Below are positions 1 to 5,775 of a stretch of DNA of 6,185 nt, one piece after another; the first letter of the stretch is position 1, and each line of letters begins with the position of its first letter. The stretch comes from Acidobacteriota bacterium. Lineage in GTDB: Bacteria > Acidobacteriota > Terriglobia > Terriglobales > Acidobacteriaceae. The translations under genes and the position numbers were made by a program. The DNA lies in NCBI GenBank assembly GCA_021781255.1, contig JAJXXG010000039.1, forward strand, positions 1-6,185. The letters run 5' to 3'. The notes under the pieces were generated by a model. That model had not been told where the DNA came from and made no database searches. It worked only from the letters and a program-made list of their open reading frames with translations.

Positions 1-1
1 A

Positions 2-85
2 CATCTCCACAGCCCCGACTACGACGGCGGCGAGATATACTCGCCCACAAACCTAAACCGAGAAACTCCGGTTATCGCTGGATGA
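2..85 (+). CDS. 3' end of an upstream open frame (partial)
   Basis: The second frame is open from the window edge to a TGA at 83-85. Its last residues read HLHSPDYDGGEIYSP and then end in VIAG. Most early codons end in C or G, as expected of a coding frame in a GC-rich genome, whereas the first frame over the same bases is a run of Arg codons (CGA, CGG). The stop overlaps the ATG at 82-84 of the next gene as ATGA, a common arrangement for translationally coupled genes. I do not recognise the protein from this tail. It may be a separate gene, or the N-terminal part of the membrane protein that follows, split from it by a frameshift. Confidence 0.4.
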   Translation, partial: HLHSPDYDGGEIYSPTNLNRETPVIAG

Positions 86-1473
86 GAAAATCGGGGCAGG
101 TCAGGCCCATTCCAAACTCAGCGTTTCTGGGCGTTACTGGTCTCATTGATTTCTGGCTGCCTCCAGAAATCTCAGGGAAGATTTTTCTGACTCTTTGTGT
201 CATCTTGTACAGTCTTGGAGCTTATCTACTCGTAGGTTCCATCACACTCAAGCGCGATTCAGCCTTATTTATTCTACCCATGCTCTATGTCTTTCACCGG
301 ATGGTCTTGGCCGGAGAGCTTAGCTGCAGTCTTGGCATGGGAATCCTGCTAATCGCAATGGCGTTTGCCCTGCGTGCAGCACGGCCATCTTTCAGCGCCG
401 TTTGTTGTCTGTCGATCGGTCTCTTCTTTTGTCATGCAGTCCCGTACATCTGCTGGCTGATACTTATCTTCACGCTGACCGTCTTCGATCGCGCGCGGTT
501 TCCTCGCCTCAAGACGGCTTTGGCTATTTCTCCTTCATTCGTCCTGGTTGCGCTTTATGTAGTGCATGGTGGAGTACCCCACGACGCAGCTTCCAGGCAC
601 GATTTACTGTGTGCTTTTCGCGAGATTCCACGCTTCTGGTCTTTGTTTTCACCATTGCATTTCTTCTCTCCTTACTTCATAAACGACCCCCTATGGCTCA
701 AGATCGCTGCACTTGTCTTCAATGGATGCTCGATCGTTACAGTGTTCCTACTTATCGGTGCCTGGTGCTGGAAACTGCCGGTTCGGCTGAGAGATGAATC
801 CGCTTCGACAAAGGCTGCTCTTATCGCTGCTCTGATCTTTTTAGGACTCTTTGTAGCATTTCCCTTTGAAGCATTCACCGGCGTATTTGATTTGAACTAT
901 CGGTTTCTGTTGCCGGCGTTCATCCTCATTCTGGCCACACTGGTGCCTGTGTGGCCTGAGGTTCGTGGGAGCAGAGTTGCCGTTGTCTTTTCGGTCCTGT
1001 TAGTGGTCGCGTTTCAGTTCTACTACACGGCACGAACGAACACGGCAACAGAAAAGGTCTATGCTCTCATAGCGCAATCCAACCTGGATCCAGAATTCCG
1101 AGATATTACACAGGGTCCATTTGAACCTCGCGCTCCAGTATCAGAAACCGGTTCAAGATTTATGCTTCCCGTGCAGGAAGGGTTCTATACGTTTGCCGCT
1201 TATATCCGCATCGAGCACCTGTGGCCAGGCCCGATGTTTACCACGAGTTTCATTGTCAGAAATAGCAATTATCCTGCGCTTTTAGGGAACACGGACCCTC
1301 ATTTTGCATGGCCCATGGAAATTGTGATCCTAGGGCTTCAAAAGCAGAATAGGGAGATTGTCAAAGCCCTTCCTGACCAATACCGCGTCGCAACCGACAC
1401 AGAATACGTTATGATCCTCAAAGCAGCTCAAAGGCCGGATCCTTCCAGGCGAAAAAGAACACTCAAAAATTGA
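82..1473 (+). CDS. polytopic membrane protein, possibly GT-C-like, apparently lacking its N-terminus
   Basis: This 463-residue protein has about nine hydrophobic segments, near residues 33-52, 60-76, 82-99, 104-133 (perhaps two), 146-161, 204-230, 245-265, 274-290 and 297-314. A mostly soluble C-terminal region (about 320-463) follows, ending in a basic tail. The layout, the PIPN motif at 9-12 just before a membrane segment, and the DLNYRFLLP stretch at 270-278 recall large uncharacterised bacterial membrane proteins with glycosyltransferase-C-like topology. That is recall of a family, not a match, so no reaction is assigned. In such proteins the PIPN-like motif normally follows a first membrane helix and a periplasmic loop of some 70-100 residues, which are missing here. 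The ATG at 82 has no convincing Shine-Dalgarno sequence. The frame is also open to the window edge, but its codons there look non-coding. The gene is poorer in GC than its neighbours, which suggests transfer, and it converges on dapB. Confidence 0.75.
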   Translation: MRKSGQVRPIPNSAFLGVTGLIDFWLPPEISGKIFLTLCVILYSLGAYLLVGSITLKRDSALFILPMLYVFHRMVLAGELSCSLGMGILLIAMAFALRAARPSFSAVCCLSIGLFFCHAVPYICWLILIFTLTVFDRARFPRLKTALAISPSFVLVALYVVHGGVPHDAASRHDLLCAFREIPRFWSLFSPLHFFSPYFINDPLWLKIAALVFNGCSIVTVFLLIGAWCWKLPVRLRDESASTKAALIAALIFLGLFVAFPFEAFTGVFDLNYRFLLPAFILILATLVPVWPEVRGSRVAVVFSVLLVVAFQFYYTARTNTATEKVYALIAQSNLDPEFRDITQGPFEPRAPVSETGSRFMLPVQEGFYTFAAYIRIEHLWPGPMFTTSFIVRNSNYPALLGNTDPHFAWPMEIVILGLQKQNREIVKALPDQYRVATDTEYVMILKAAQRPDPSRRKRTLKN

Positions 1474-1475
1474 GC
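1451..1475 (-). terminator. possible weak terminator after dapB
   Basis: Fourteen bases beyond the dapB stop, an AT-rich inverted repeat (CTCAA at 1462-1466, TTGAG at 1470-1474, 3-nt loop) is followed on the minus strand by a T-rich run (TTCTTTTT, 1459-1452). The stem has only 5-6 pairs with two G-C pairs, so it is weak, and it lies inside the 3' end of the convergent gene. It is the only terminator-like structure near the end of the minus-strand genes. Confidence 0.25.
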
Positions 1476-1487
1476 GGCCGATCAGCT

Positions 1488-2165
1488 TCACAACTGGTCA
1501 AAAATCTCGCGAAACTCCCAAGCGCCCTGCTTGTCGCGAACCCACTCCGCCGCGCGCACCGCCCCCAGCGCAAACCCCCGCCGCGAGTATGCATCGTGCC
1601 GCAGCTCCAGCACGTCGTGCTCGCTCGTCGCCGTCACCACATGCTCGCCCTTGGCGTCGCCGATCCGATGCGAGGTCACTGGCACCTCTACGCCGGGCCG
1701 CACATGCTGGATGATCTCCTTCAACGTAAGCGCCGTGCCTGAGGGTGCGTCCAGCTTCGAGGTGTGGTGCGTCTCGCTGATCTTGAACTGGTAGCCATCG
1801 AGCCGCGCCAGCTCGTCCGTCAGTTGGAAGAACTTCTGCACGCCAATCGAAAAATTCGTTCCGTAGAGCAGCGCTCCGCCGCGCTTGTGCGCCAGCGCCT
1901 TCATCTCGGCAAGCTGCCCATACCAGCCCGTCGTGCCGACCACGATGCGTCCGCCCAGTGCCAGCACGGCGCGCATGTTCTCGACGGCTGCTTCGGGAGC
2001 CGTAAAGTCGATGACCGCATCCACGCCCGCCAGGTTCGGCGCCGTCAGCGCCACGGCGTGCGGGTTCTCGTTGATGTCCAGCGCGCGCACTCCATGCCCG
2101 CGCTCCCGCGCAATCTCCGCCACAAGCGAGCCGGTCTTGCCCTTCCCGAGAATCAGGATGTTCAT
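1488..2165 (-). CDS. dapB: 4-hydroxy-tetrahydrodipicolinate reductase
   Basis: DapB reduces hydroxy-tetrahydrodipicolinate with NAD(P)H in the cytoplasm, in the diaminopimelate/lysine branch. The family signature is intact: ETHHTSKLDAPSGTA at 131-145 holds the catalytic His-His pair (133-134), Lys137 and the substrate-binding PSGT. GTTGW at 77-81 and the C-terminal SRRGFALGA (194-202) also fit. At 225 residues it is shorter than the usual 240-270. The shortening lies in the N-terminal nucleotide-binding half, where the glycine loop reads GKGKTGS (7-13) rather than the more usual GxxGxMG. This recalls the compact DapB of Bacteroidetes. The ATG has a clear GGAGG (2174-2170) four bases upstream, which fixes the start. 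The gene lies 19 bp after the DUF3237 gene and is the last of the minus-strand series. Confidence 0.95.
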   Translation of the reverse strand: MNILILGKGKTGSLVAEIARERGHGVRALDINENPHAVALTAPNLAGVDAVIDFTAPEAAVENMRAVLALGGRIVVGTTGWYGQLAEMKALAHKRGGALLYGTNFSIGVQKFFQLTDELARLDGYQFKISETHHTSKLDAPSGTALTLKEIIQHVRPGVEVPVTSHRIGDAKGEHVVTATSEHDVLELRHDAYSRRGFALGAVRAAEWVRDKQGAWEFREIFDQL

Positions 2166-2169
2166 ACAG

Positions 2170-2174
2170 CCTCC
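2170..2174 (-). promoter_or_regulatory. ribosome binding site of dapB
   Basis: GGAGG on the minus strand, four bases before the dapB ATG at 2165, in the 19-bp gap after the preceding stop codon. It is a strong Shine-Dalgarno sequence, so dapB can be translated independently within a shared transcript. Confidence 0.7.
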
Positions 2175-2184
2175 ATTGTGCGGT

Positions 2185-2727
2185 CTATTCGTGCGCGTAG
2201 GCTTTGAAGAACCGGATCCGCACCGCGGGCTTGCCGTCGATCTTCATGCCTTCCAGCGTGCCGACATACACCCCGCCATTCAGCCAGTCGTATTTGCCCT
2301 TGGGCGCTTCAAAAGCCGGCGTCGTCAGCATCGCGTCGTGGATCCCGGCCGTGTTGGGACAAACCATTCCGGCATTCACGACGTGGATGATGACTCCATC
2401 ATCGGTTTCAATCATGTAATCCGCATGCAGACTAAAGCATCCGCTCGCGTTGGTGAGCTGCCAATCCCAACCTCCGGGCAGGACCTTGCCCTTTAGCCCA
2501 GGACCGGAAAACGTCCCACCCGTAATCGGCACAATGTTGCGCTTACCCATCGGCGTCTCGCCCACAGGAATCGAAGACGCCAGCGCCACCTGCTCTTCAT
2601 ACGCAAACTTGAACTGCGGGGGCGCCGGCAGATTGGTGCCAGCCGCTTGCCCGGCTGCAAACGGCGTAGAAAAGAGACTGGCAACCAGGAAAAGCGCAAA
2701 ACCAGAACCCACCCGGCCATCCGTCAT
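2185..2727 (-). CDS. exported DUF3237-domain protein
   Basis: A protein of 180 residues. Residues 1-28 look like a signal peptide: one Arg at 5, a hydrophobic core at about 9-23, then small residues AAGQAAG, with cleavage likely near 25-29. The mature part is a DUF3237 domain, recognised from GKRNIVPITGGTFSGPGLKG (61-80), VLPGGWDWQL (82-91), the ETDDG turn (107-111) and the late WLNGGVYVG (148-156). DUF3237 proteins are small beta-barrel-like domains of unknown biochemical function. Two cysteines in the mature part (97 and 123) could form a disulfide after export. The ATG has AAGGA eight bases upstream. It follows lysC by 18 bp and precedes dapB by 19 bp, so it is very probably co-transcribed with them, yet an exported protein has no obvious role in cytoplasmic lysine synthesis. 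The family call is firm; the function is unknown. Confidence 0.88.
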   Translation of the reverse strand: MTDGRVGSGFALFLVASLFSTPFAAGQAAGTNLPAPPQFKFAYEEQVALASSIPVGETPMGKRNIVPITGGTFSGPGLKGKVLPGGWDWQLTNASGCFSLHADYMIETDDGVIIHVVNAGMVCPNTAGIHDAMLTTPAFEAPKGKYDWLNGGVYVGTLEGMKIDGKPAVRIRFFKAYAHE

Positions 2728-2745
2728 CCTCGCGTTCCTTTCTGG

Positions 2746-4149
2746 CTACGCAAGCACCTTGCGCGCTTCCACGTCAAAGATTGTCGGATCGGGATCCTTG
2801 AAGAACGCCGCGTGCAGCGACCGCACCGCCTCTTCGGCGTCGTCCTCTTCGATCATGAAGCTCATGTTGATCTCACTCGCGCCCTGCGAGATCATGCGCA
2901 CGTTAATGTGCCGCACGGCGTTGAAGACCTGCGCGGCAATGCCGTGCTGACCGCGGATATCCTCGCCCACCAGACAGATCAGCGCCTTCCTGCCCTCGTA
3001 CTTCACATCCGCAAGCTGGCTTAGGTCCGCGGCAATCGCCGGCAGCCTGTCGTTGGAATCGACGGTCAGCGAAACCGAAACTTCGCTCGTCGACACCATG
3101 TCCACCGGGCACTTGTGCTTGTCAAAGATCGTGAAGATCTCCTTCAGGTACCCGTGCGTCATCAGCATCCGGCTCGCCACCACGTCGATAATGGACAGCT
3201 TCTTCTTGACCGCGATCGACTTGAACGGGCTCTTGCAGTGCGGCGCCAGCGAGATGATGCGCGTGCCTTCGTTCGCCGGATTCCTGCTGTTCAGCACCAG
3301 CACCGGGATATTCTTCTTCACCGCCGGCAGAATCGTCGCTGGATGCAGCACCTTCGCGCCGAAGTAGGCCAGCTCCGCTGCCTCTTCAAAGCTGATCACC
3401 TTCACGCGCAATGCGTCCGGGCAGATGCGCGGGTCAGTCGTCATGATGCCGTCCACGTCGGTCCAGATCTCGATGGATTCAGCATTGAGCGCGCCGCCAA
3501 TCAGCGCGCCGGTGAAGTCCGAACCTCCGCGGCCGAGCGTTGTCGTCAGGCCCTCTTGATTCGATCCGATAAAGCCGCCCATCACCGGCACCTTGCCTGC
3601 TTCGACCAGGGGCCGCAGCTTCTCCGCCGCGCGCTTTTCGATCAAGTCGTCCTGCGGCACGGCCTTCTGGAACTGTGAGTCGGTGACAATGATCTCTCGC
3701 GCGTCCACATGCACAGCGGCAATACCGCGCTCCTGAAATGCCTCCGCCACAATGCGGCTCGAGATCCGCTCGCCGTAGCTCACAATCAGGTCGGAGATGC
3801 GCGGCGTCAGCTCCAGAATCGCCGCCAGCCCGCGCAGAATCTCGTCCAGCGAGTCGAACTTCTCATCGATCAAACTCACCAGCGTTGCACTGTCTTTCAC
3901 CAGCGCCACAGCCGTGTCGCGGTGCCGAGCGCGCAGCCGCGAGCTGATTGCCAGCGCTCCCGTGCGGTCGCCCGTCGCCGCGGCGGAGGCCGCGCGCAGC
4001 AGTTGGTCCGTCACCTTGGCCAGCGCGCTCACCACGACCACTGGATGCTTCTTATTCGCAACCCGTCCGGCCACGATGGAGGCGGTACGGGTGATGGCGG
4101 CGGGGTCTTCCACCGAGGTGCCGCCGAATTTCATAACAACCAGGCTCAT
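2746..4149 (-). CDS. lysC: aspartate kinase, monofunctional, lysine-sensitive type
   Basis: LysC phosphorylates aspartate to beta-aspartyl phosphate, the entry to lysine, threonine and methionine synthesis. The 467-residue protein has the kinase domain first: KFGGTSV at 7-13, VSALAKVTD at 40-48, SYGERIS at 124-130, GRGGSDFTG at 206-214 and WTDVDGIMTTDPR at 229-241. Two ACT regulatory domains follow, at about 315-385 and 386-460. The first ACT region aligns by eye with E. coli LysC at a constant offset of 10, including MLMTHGYL (328-335) and TSEVSVSLT (354-362), so lysine feedback is inferred. The frame extends upstream to 4392 across asd, but homology begins at MSLVVMKFGG, so the ATG at 4149 is chosen. 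The Shine-Dalgarno there is only moderate (ACGGA, nine bases upstream). The internal ATG at 4134 is a less likely start. Confidence 0.96.
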   Translation of the reverse strand: MSLVVMKFGGTSVEDPAAITRTASIVAGRVANKKHPVVVVSALAKVTDQLLRAASAAATGDRTGALAISSRLRARHRDTAVALVKDSATLVSLIDEKFDSLDEILRGLAAILELTPRISDLIVSYGERISSRIVAEAFQERGIAAVHVDAREIIVTDSQFQKAVPQDDLIEKRAAEKLRPLVEAGKVPVMGGFIGSNQEGLTTTLGRGGSDFTGALIGGALNAESIEIWTDVDGIMTTDPRICPDALRVKVISFEEAAELAYFGAKVLHPATILPAVKKNIPVLVLNSRNPANEGTRIISLAPHCKSPFKSIAVKKKLSIIDVVASRMLMTHGYLKEIFTIFDKHKCPVDMVSTSEVSVSLTVDSNDRLPAIAADLSQLADVKYEGRKALICLVGEDIRGQHGIAAQVFNAVRHINVRMISQGASEINMSFMIEEDDAEEAVRSLHAAFFKDPDPTIFDVEARKVLA

Positions 4150-4253
4150 CTTCCGGATTCCGTCGTTCCTGGCCGCGAGGCTTGCGCTCTCGTTTCCGGC
4201 CGGCTTGGCACAGCCCACGCCGCGCCATGATTCAACTGCGGTTGAGGCCTTTG

Positions 4254-5327
4254 CTAGGCCCGCACTGCGGCGGCAGCCGGCTCCAGCTTGCCCAGGCTTA
4301 CGAGCAGCTCCGCGTTCAGAATGGTGGCTCCCGCAGCGCCTCGCACCGTGTTGTGCGAGAGCAGCACAAACTTCCAGTCCAGCAGGCTGCACGGGCGCAG
4401 GCGGCCTACCGTCACCGCCATGCCGCGCTCGCGGTTGCGGTCCAGCCGAGGCTGCGGCCGGTCCGGCTGAGCAGCAAACTGCACCGGCTGCTGCGGCGCA
4501 AAGGGCAGATCCATTCCCGCCAGCGGCCTGTACTCATTCCACGCCGCCACAATCTCTTCTGCCGTTACTTTCCGGCCAAACTTAATGGAGACGCACTCCG
4601 TGTGCCCATCCACCACCGGCACGCGATTGCAGTGCGCGGTAATCCTCGCCGCAAGCGGCGTCACGCTGTGTCCTTCAAGCCGGCCCAGGAGCTTCAGCGT
4701 CTCGGCCTCCATCTTCTCTTCTTCGCCGCCGATGTAGGGCACCACGTTGTCGAGGATGTCCATCGACGCCACGCCGGGATAGCCTGCGCCGCTCACCGCC
4801 TGCATCGTCGACACAAAAATCTGCTCAATGCCAAAACGCTCTTCCAGCGGCTTCAGCGCCATCACCAGGCCAATCGTCGAACAGTTCGGATTGGTGACCA
4901 GGTACCCGCCCGACTCGCGCCTCGACGCCTGCTCCTCAATCAGGTGCAGGTGCTCCGCGTTCACCTCGGGAATCACCAGCGGCACGTTCGGCGTCATGCG
5001 GAAGGCGCTCGAGTTCGAAAGCACGGCACAACCGGCTTCGGCGAACTTCGGCTCCAGCTCGCGCGCAATCGGCGCATCGATGGAAGAAAAGACAATCTTG
5101 GGCGCGCCAGTGGGGTCAGCGGGAGAGACCGGCATCTTTGCGATGCGCTCCGGCAGCGGAGTGTCCAGCCGCCACTTCGCGGCTTCGCCATAGGGCTTGC
5201 CGCTGGAGCGGTCGCTGGCCGCCAGCCACGCAATCTCAAACCACGGGTGGTCTGCGAGCAGTTGAATGTAGCGCTGGCCGACCATTCCGGTCGCGCCAAG
5301 GATGCCAATTGGATATTTGTTTTGCAT
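4254..5327 (-). CDS. asd: aspartate-semialdehyde dehydrogenase, archaeal/fungal type
   Basis: Asd reduces beta-aspartyl phosphate with NADPH to aspartate semialdehyde, the branch point between lysine and threonine/methionine; LysC, next in the series, makes its substrate. With the ATG at 5327 the protein has 357 residues. GATGMVGQR (11-19) is the nucleotide loop, followed by HPWFE. NPNCSTIGL carries the catalytic Cys149, SGAGYPG follows, and AHCNRVPVVDGHTE holds the catalytic His232. The late SHNTVRGAAG (324-333) is also typical. These motifs mark the archaeal/fungal branch rather than the E. coli-type enzyme. A GTG at 5339 would add four residues. I prefer the ATG because homologs usually start a few residues before the glycine loop and a GGAG (5342-5339) lies upstream, though its 11-base spacing is long. 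About 95 bp separate it from the YCII gene and 104 bp from lysC. Confidence 0.95.
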   Translation of the reverse strand: MQNKYPIGILGATGMVGQRYIQLLADHPWFEIAWLAASDRSSGKPYGEAAKWRLDTPLPERIAKMPVSPADPTGAPKIVFSSIDAPIARELEPKFAEAGCAVLSNSSAFRMTPNVPLVIPEVNAEHLHLIEEQASRRESGGYLVTNPNCSTIGLVMALKPLEERFGIEQIFVSTMQAVSGAGYPGVASMDILDNVVPYIGGEEEKMEAETLKLLGRLEGHSVTPLAARITAHCNRVPVVDGHTECVSIKFGRKVTAEEIVAAWNEYRPLAGMDLPFAPQQPVQFAAQPDRPQPRLDRNRERGMAVTVGRLRPCSLLDWKFVLLSHNTVRGAAGATILNAELLVSLGKLEPAAAAVRA

Positions 5328-5342
5328 GGTCCTGAACACTCC

Positions 5343-5370
5343 AGTGTACAGGAGACTTGGTGCACGACAA
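5343..5370 (-). promoter_or_regulatory. possible promoter before asd
   Basis: On the minus strand TTGTCG (5370-5365) and TACACT (5348-5343) are separated by 16 bases, and each matches the sigma-70 consensus at four of six positions. Transcription would start only a few bases before the asd start codon, leaving almost no leader and excluding the GGAG site. A chance match is quite possible. Confidence 0.2.
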
Positions 5371-5373
5371 AGG

Positions 5374-5413
5374 AGCGAAGGACCGCAATGCGGCGTAGAA
5401 CGAGGTCCTCGCT
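5374..5413 (-). repeat. inverted repeat / stem-loop between YCII gene and asd
   Basis: The arms AGCGA-A-GGACC (5374-5384) and GGTCCTCGCT (5404-5413) pair over ten base pairs with one bulged A, around a 19-nt loop. The loop edge contains a second small palindrome (CCGC at 5383-5386, GCGG at 5390-5393) that could compete with the main stem. The structure starts 9 bases after the YCII stop codon at 5423. No T-run follows on the minus strand, so it is not a standard intrinsic terminator. It may stabilise or process the transcript, or act as a partial attenuator before asd. Confidence 0.5.
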
Positions 5414-5422
5414 GCCGGAGCC

Positions 5423-5740
5423 TTATTGAGCGAGCGACTCAGGCCGCACCGGCATCGCGCAGCCCTCGCCAATCACGGTCGTCCACTCGCGCACGCGCCA
5501 GCTCTTCACCACGCCGTTCACCACATATGGATCGGCCTTGGCGAACTTCTCCGCCACCTCAGGCGAATCGCCCTTGAACAGCAGCACGGCGCCATCCGCC
5601 GGATTGGCCAGCGCGCCTCCAAGCACGATCTCGCCGCGCTCCGCCGCAGCCCACGCGGCCGCAAGATGAGCCCGGCGATACGCCGTCCGGCGCGTCGTGT
5701 AATCATCCGCCACTTCGTAAAAGAGCAGGTAATGCTTCAT
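5423..5740 (-). CDS. YCII-domain (YciI-like) protein
   Basis: A small cytoplasmic protein of 105 residues that is a single YCII domain (ferredoxin-like alpha-beta fold). The typical opening MKHYLLFYEV is followed by a helix with conserved His25 (RRAHL), then GEIVLGGAL (36-44), a strand AVLLFKG (51-57) and KADPYVVNG (68-76) with Asp70. His and Asp at these places form the putative active-site dyad of the family. The substrate of most members is unknown, and some relatives are dehalogenases or muconolactone-isomerase-like. The frame continues upstream to a GTG at 5779 that overlaps the preceding stop. Those 13 extra residues are encoded by a simple repeat and lack homology, so the ATG at 5740 with GAGGA four bases upstream is chosen. 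The gene sits between the dehydrogenase and asd on the same strand. Confidence 0.88.
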   Translation of the reverse strand: MKHYLLFYEVADDYTTRRTAYRRAHLAAAWAAAERGEIVLGGALANPADGAVLLFKGDSPEVAEKFAKADPYVVNGVVKSWRVREWTTVIGEGCAMPVRPESLAQ

Positions 5741-5744
5741 TGCA

Positions 5745-5774
5745 TCCTCAGTCCTTAGTCCCTCAGTCCCTCGC
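5745..5774. repeat. short tandem repeat, GAGGGACT-like units
   Basis: On the minus strand the sequence is a series of near-identical units: GAGGGACT, GAGGGACT, AAGGACT, then GAGGA. On the plus strand this appears as CCTCAGTCC at 5746-5754 and again at 5761-5769 with TTAGT between. The units fill nearly all of the 35-bp gap between the dehydrogenase stop (5776) and the YCII start (5740). The last unit supplies the Shine-Dalgarno sequence of the YCII gene. Confidence 0.7.
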
Positions 5775-5775
5775 T

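Noticed and set aside
402..797. Alternative plus-strand frame inside the membrane gene
   Set aside because: It lies wholly inside the longer membrane-protein frame and is rich in Cys, Arg and Ser with no domain pattern.
1764..2496. Plus-strand frames opposite dapB and the DUF3237 gene
   Set aside because: They are antisense shadows. The minus strand carries clear family motifs and good ribosome binding sites there.
4232..4245. Small hairpin TCAAC / GTTGA in the gap between asd and lysC
   Set aside because: A 5-bp stem with a 4-nt loop and no T-run is expected by chance. No lysine riboswitch or other leader structure was recognised in the 104-bp gap.
4150..4392. N-terminal extension of lysC into asd
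   Set aside because: The added 81 residues overlap the end of asd in another frame and resemble nothing. Aspartate kinases start just before KFGGTS.
4182..5429. Long plus-strand open frame of 415 codons opposite asd
   Set aside because: It is an antisense shadow of a GC-rich gene: rich in Arg and His, with no recognisable domain, and fully covered by asd with all its catalytic motifs.
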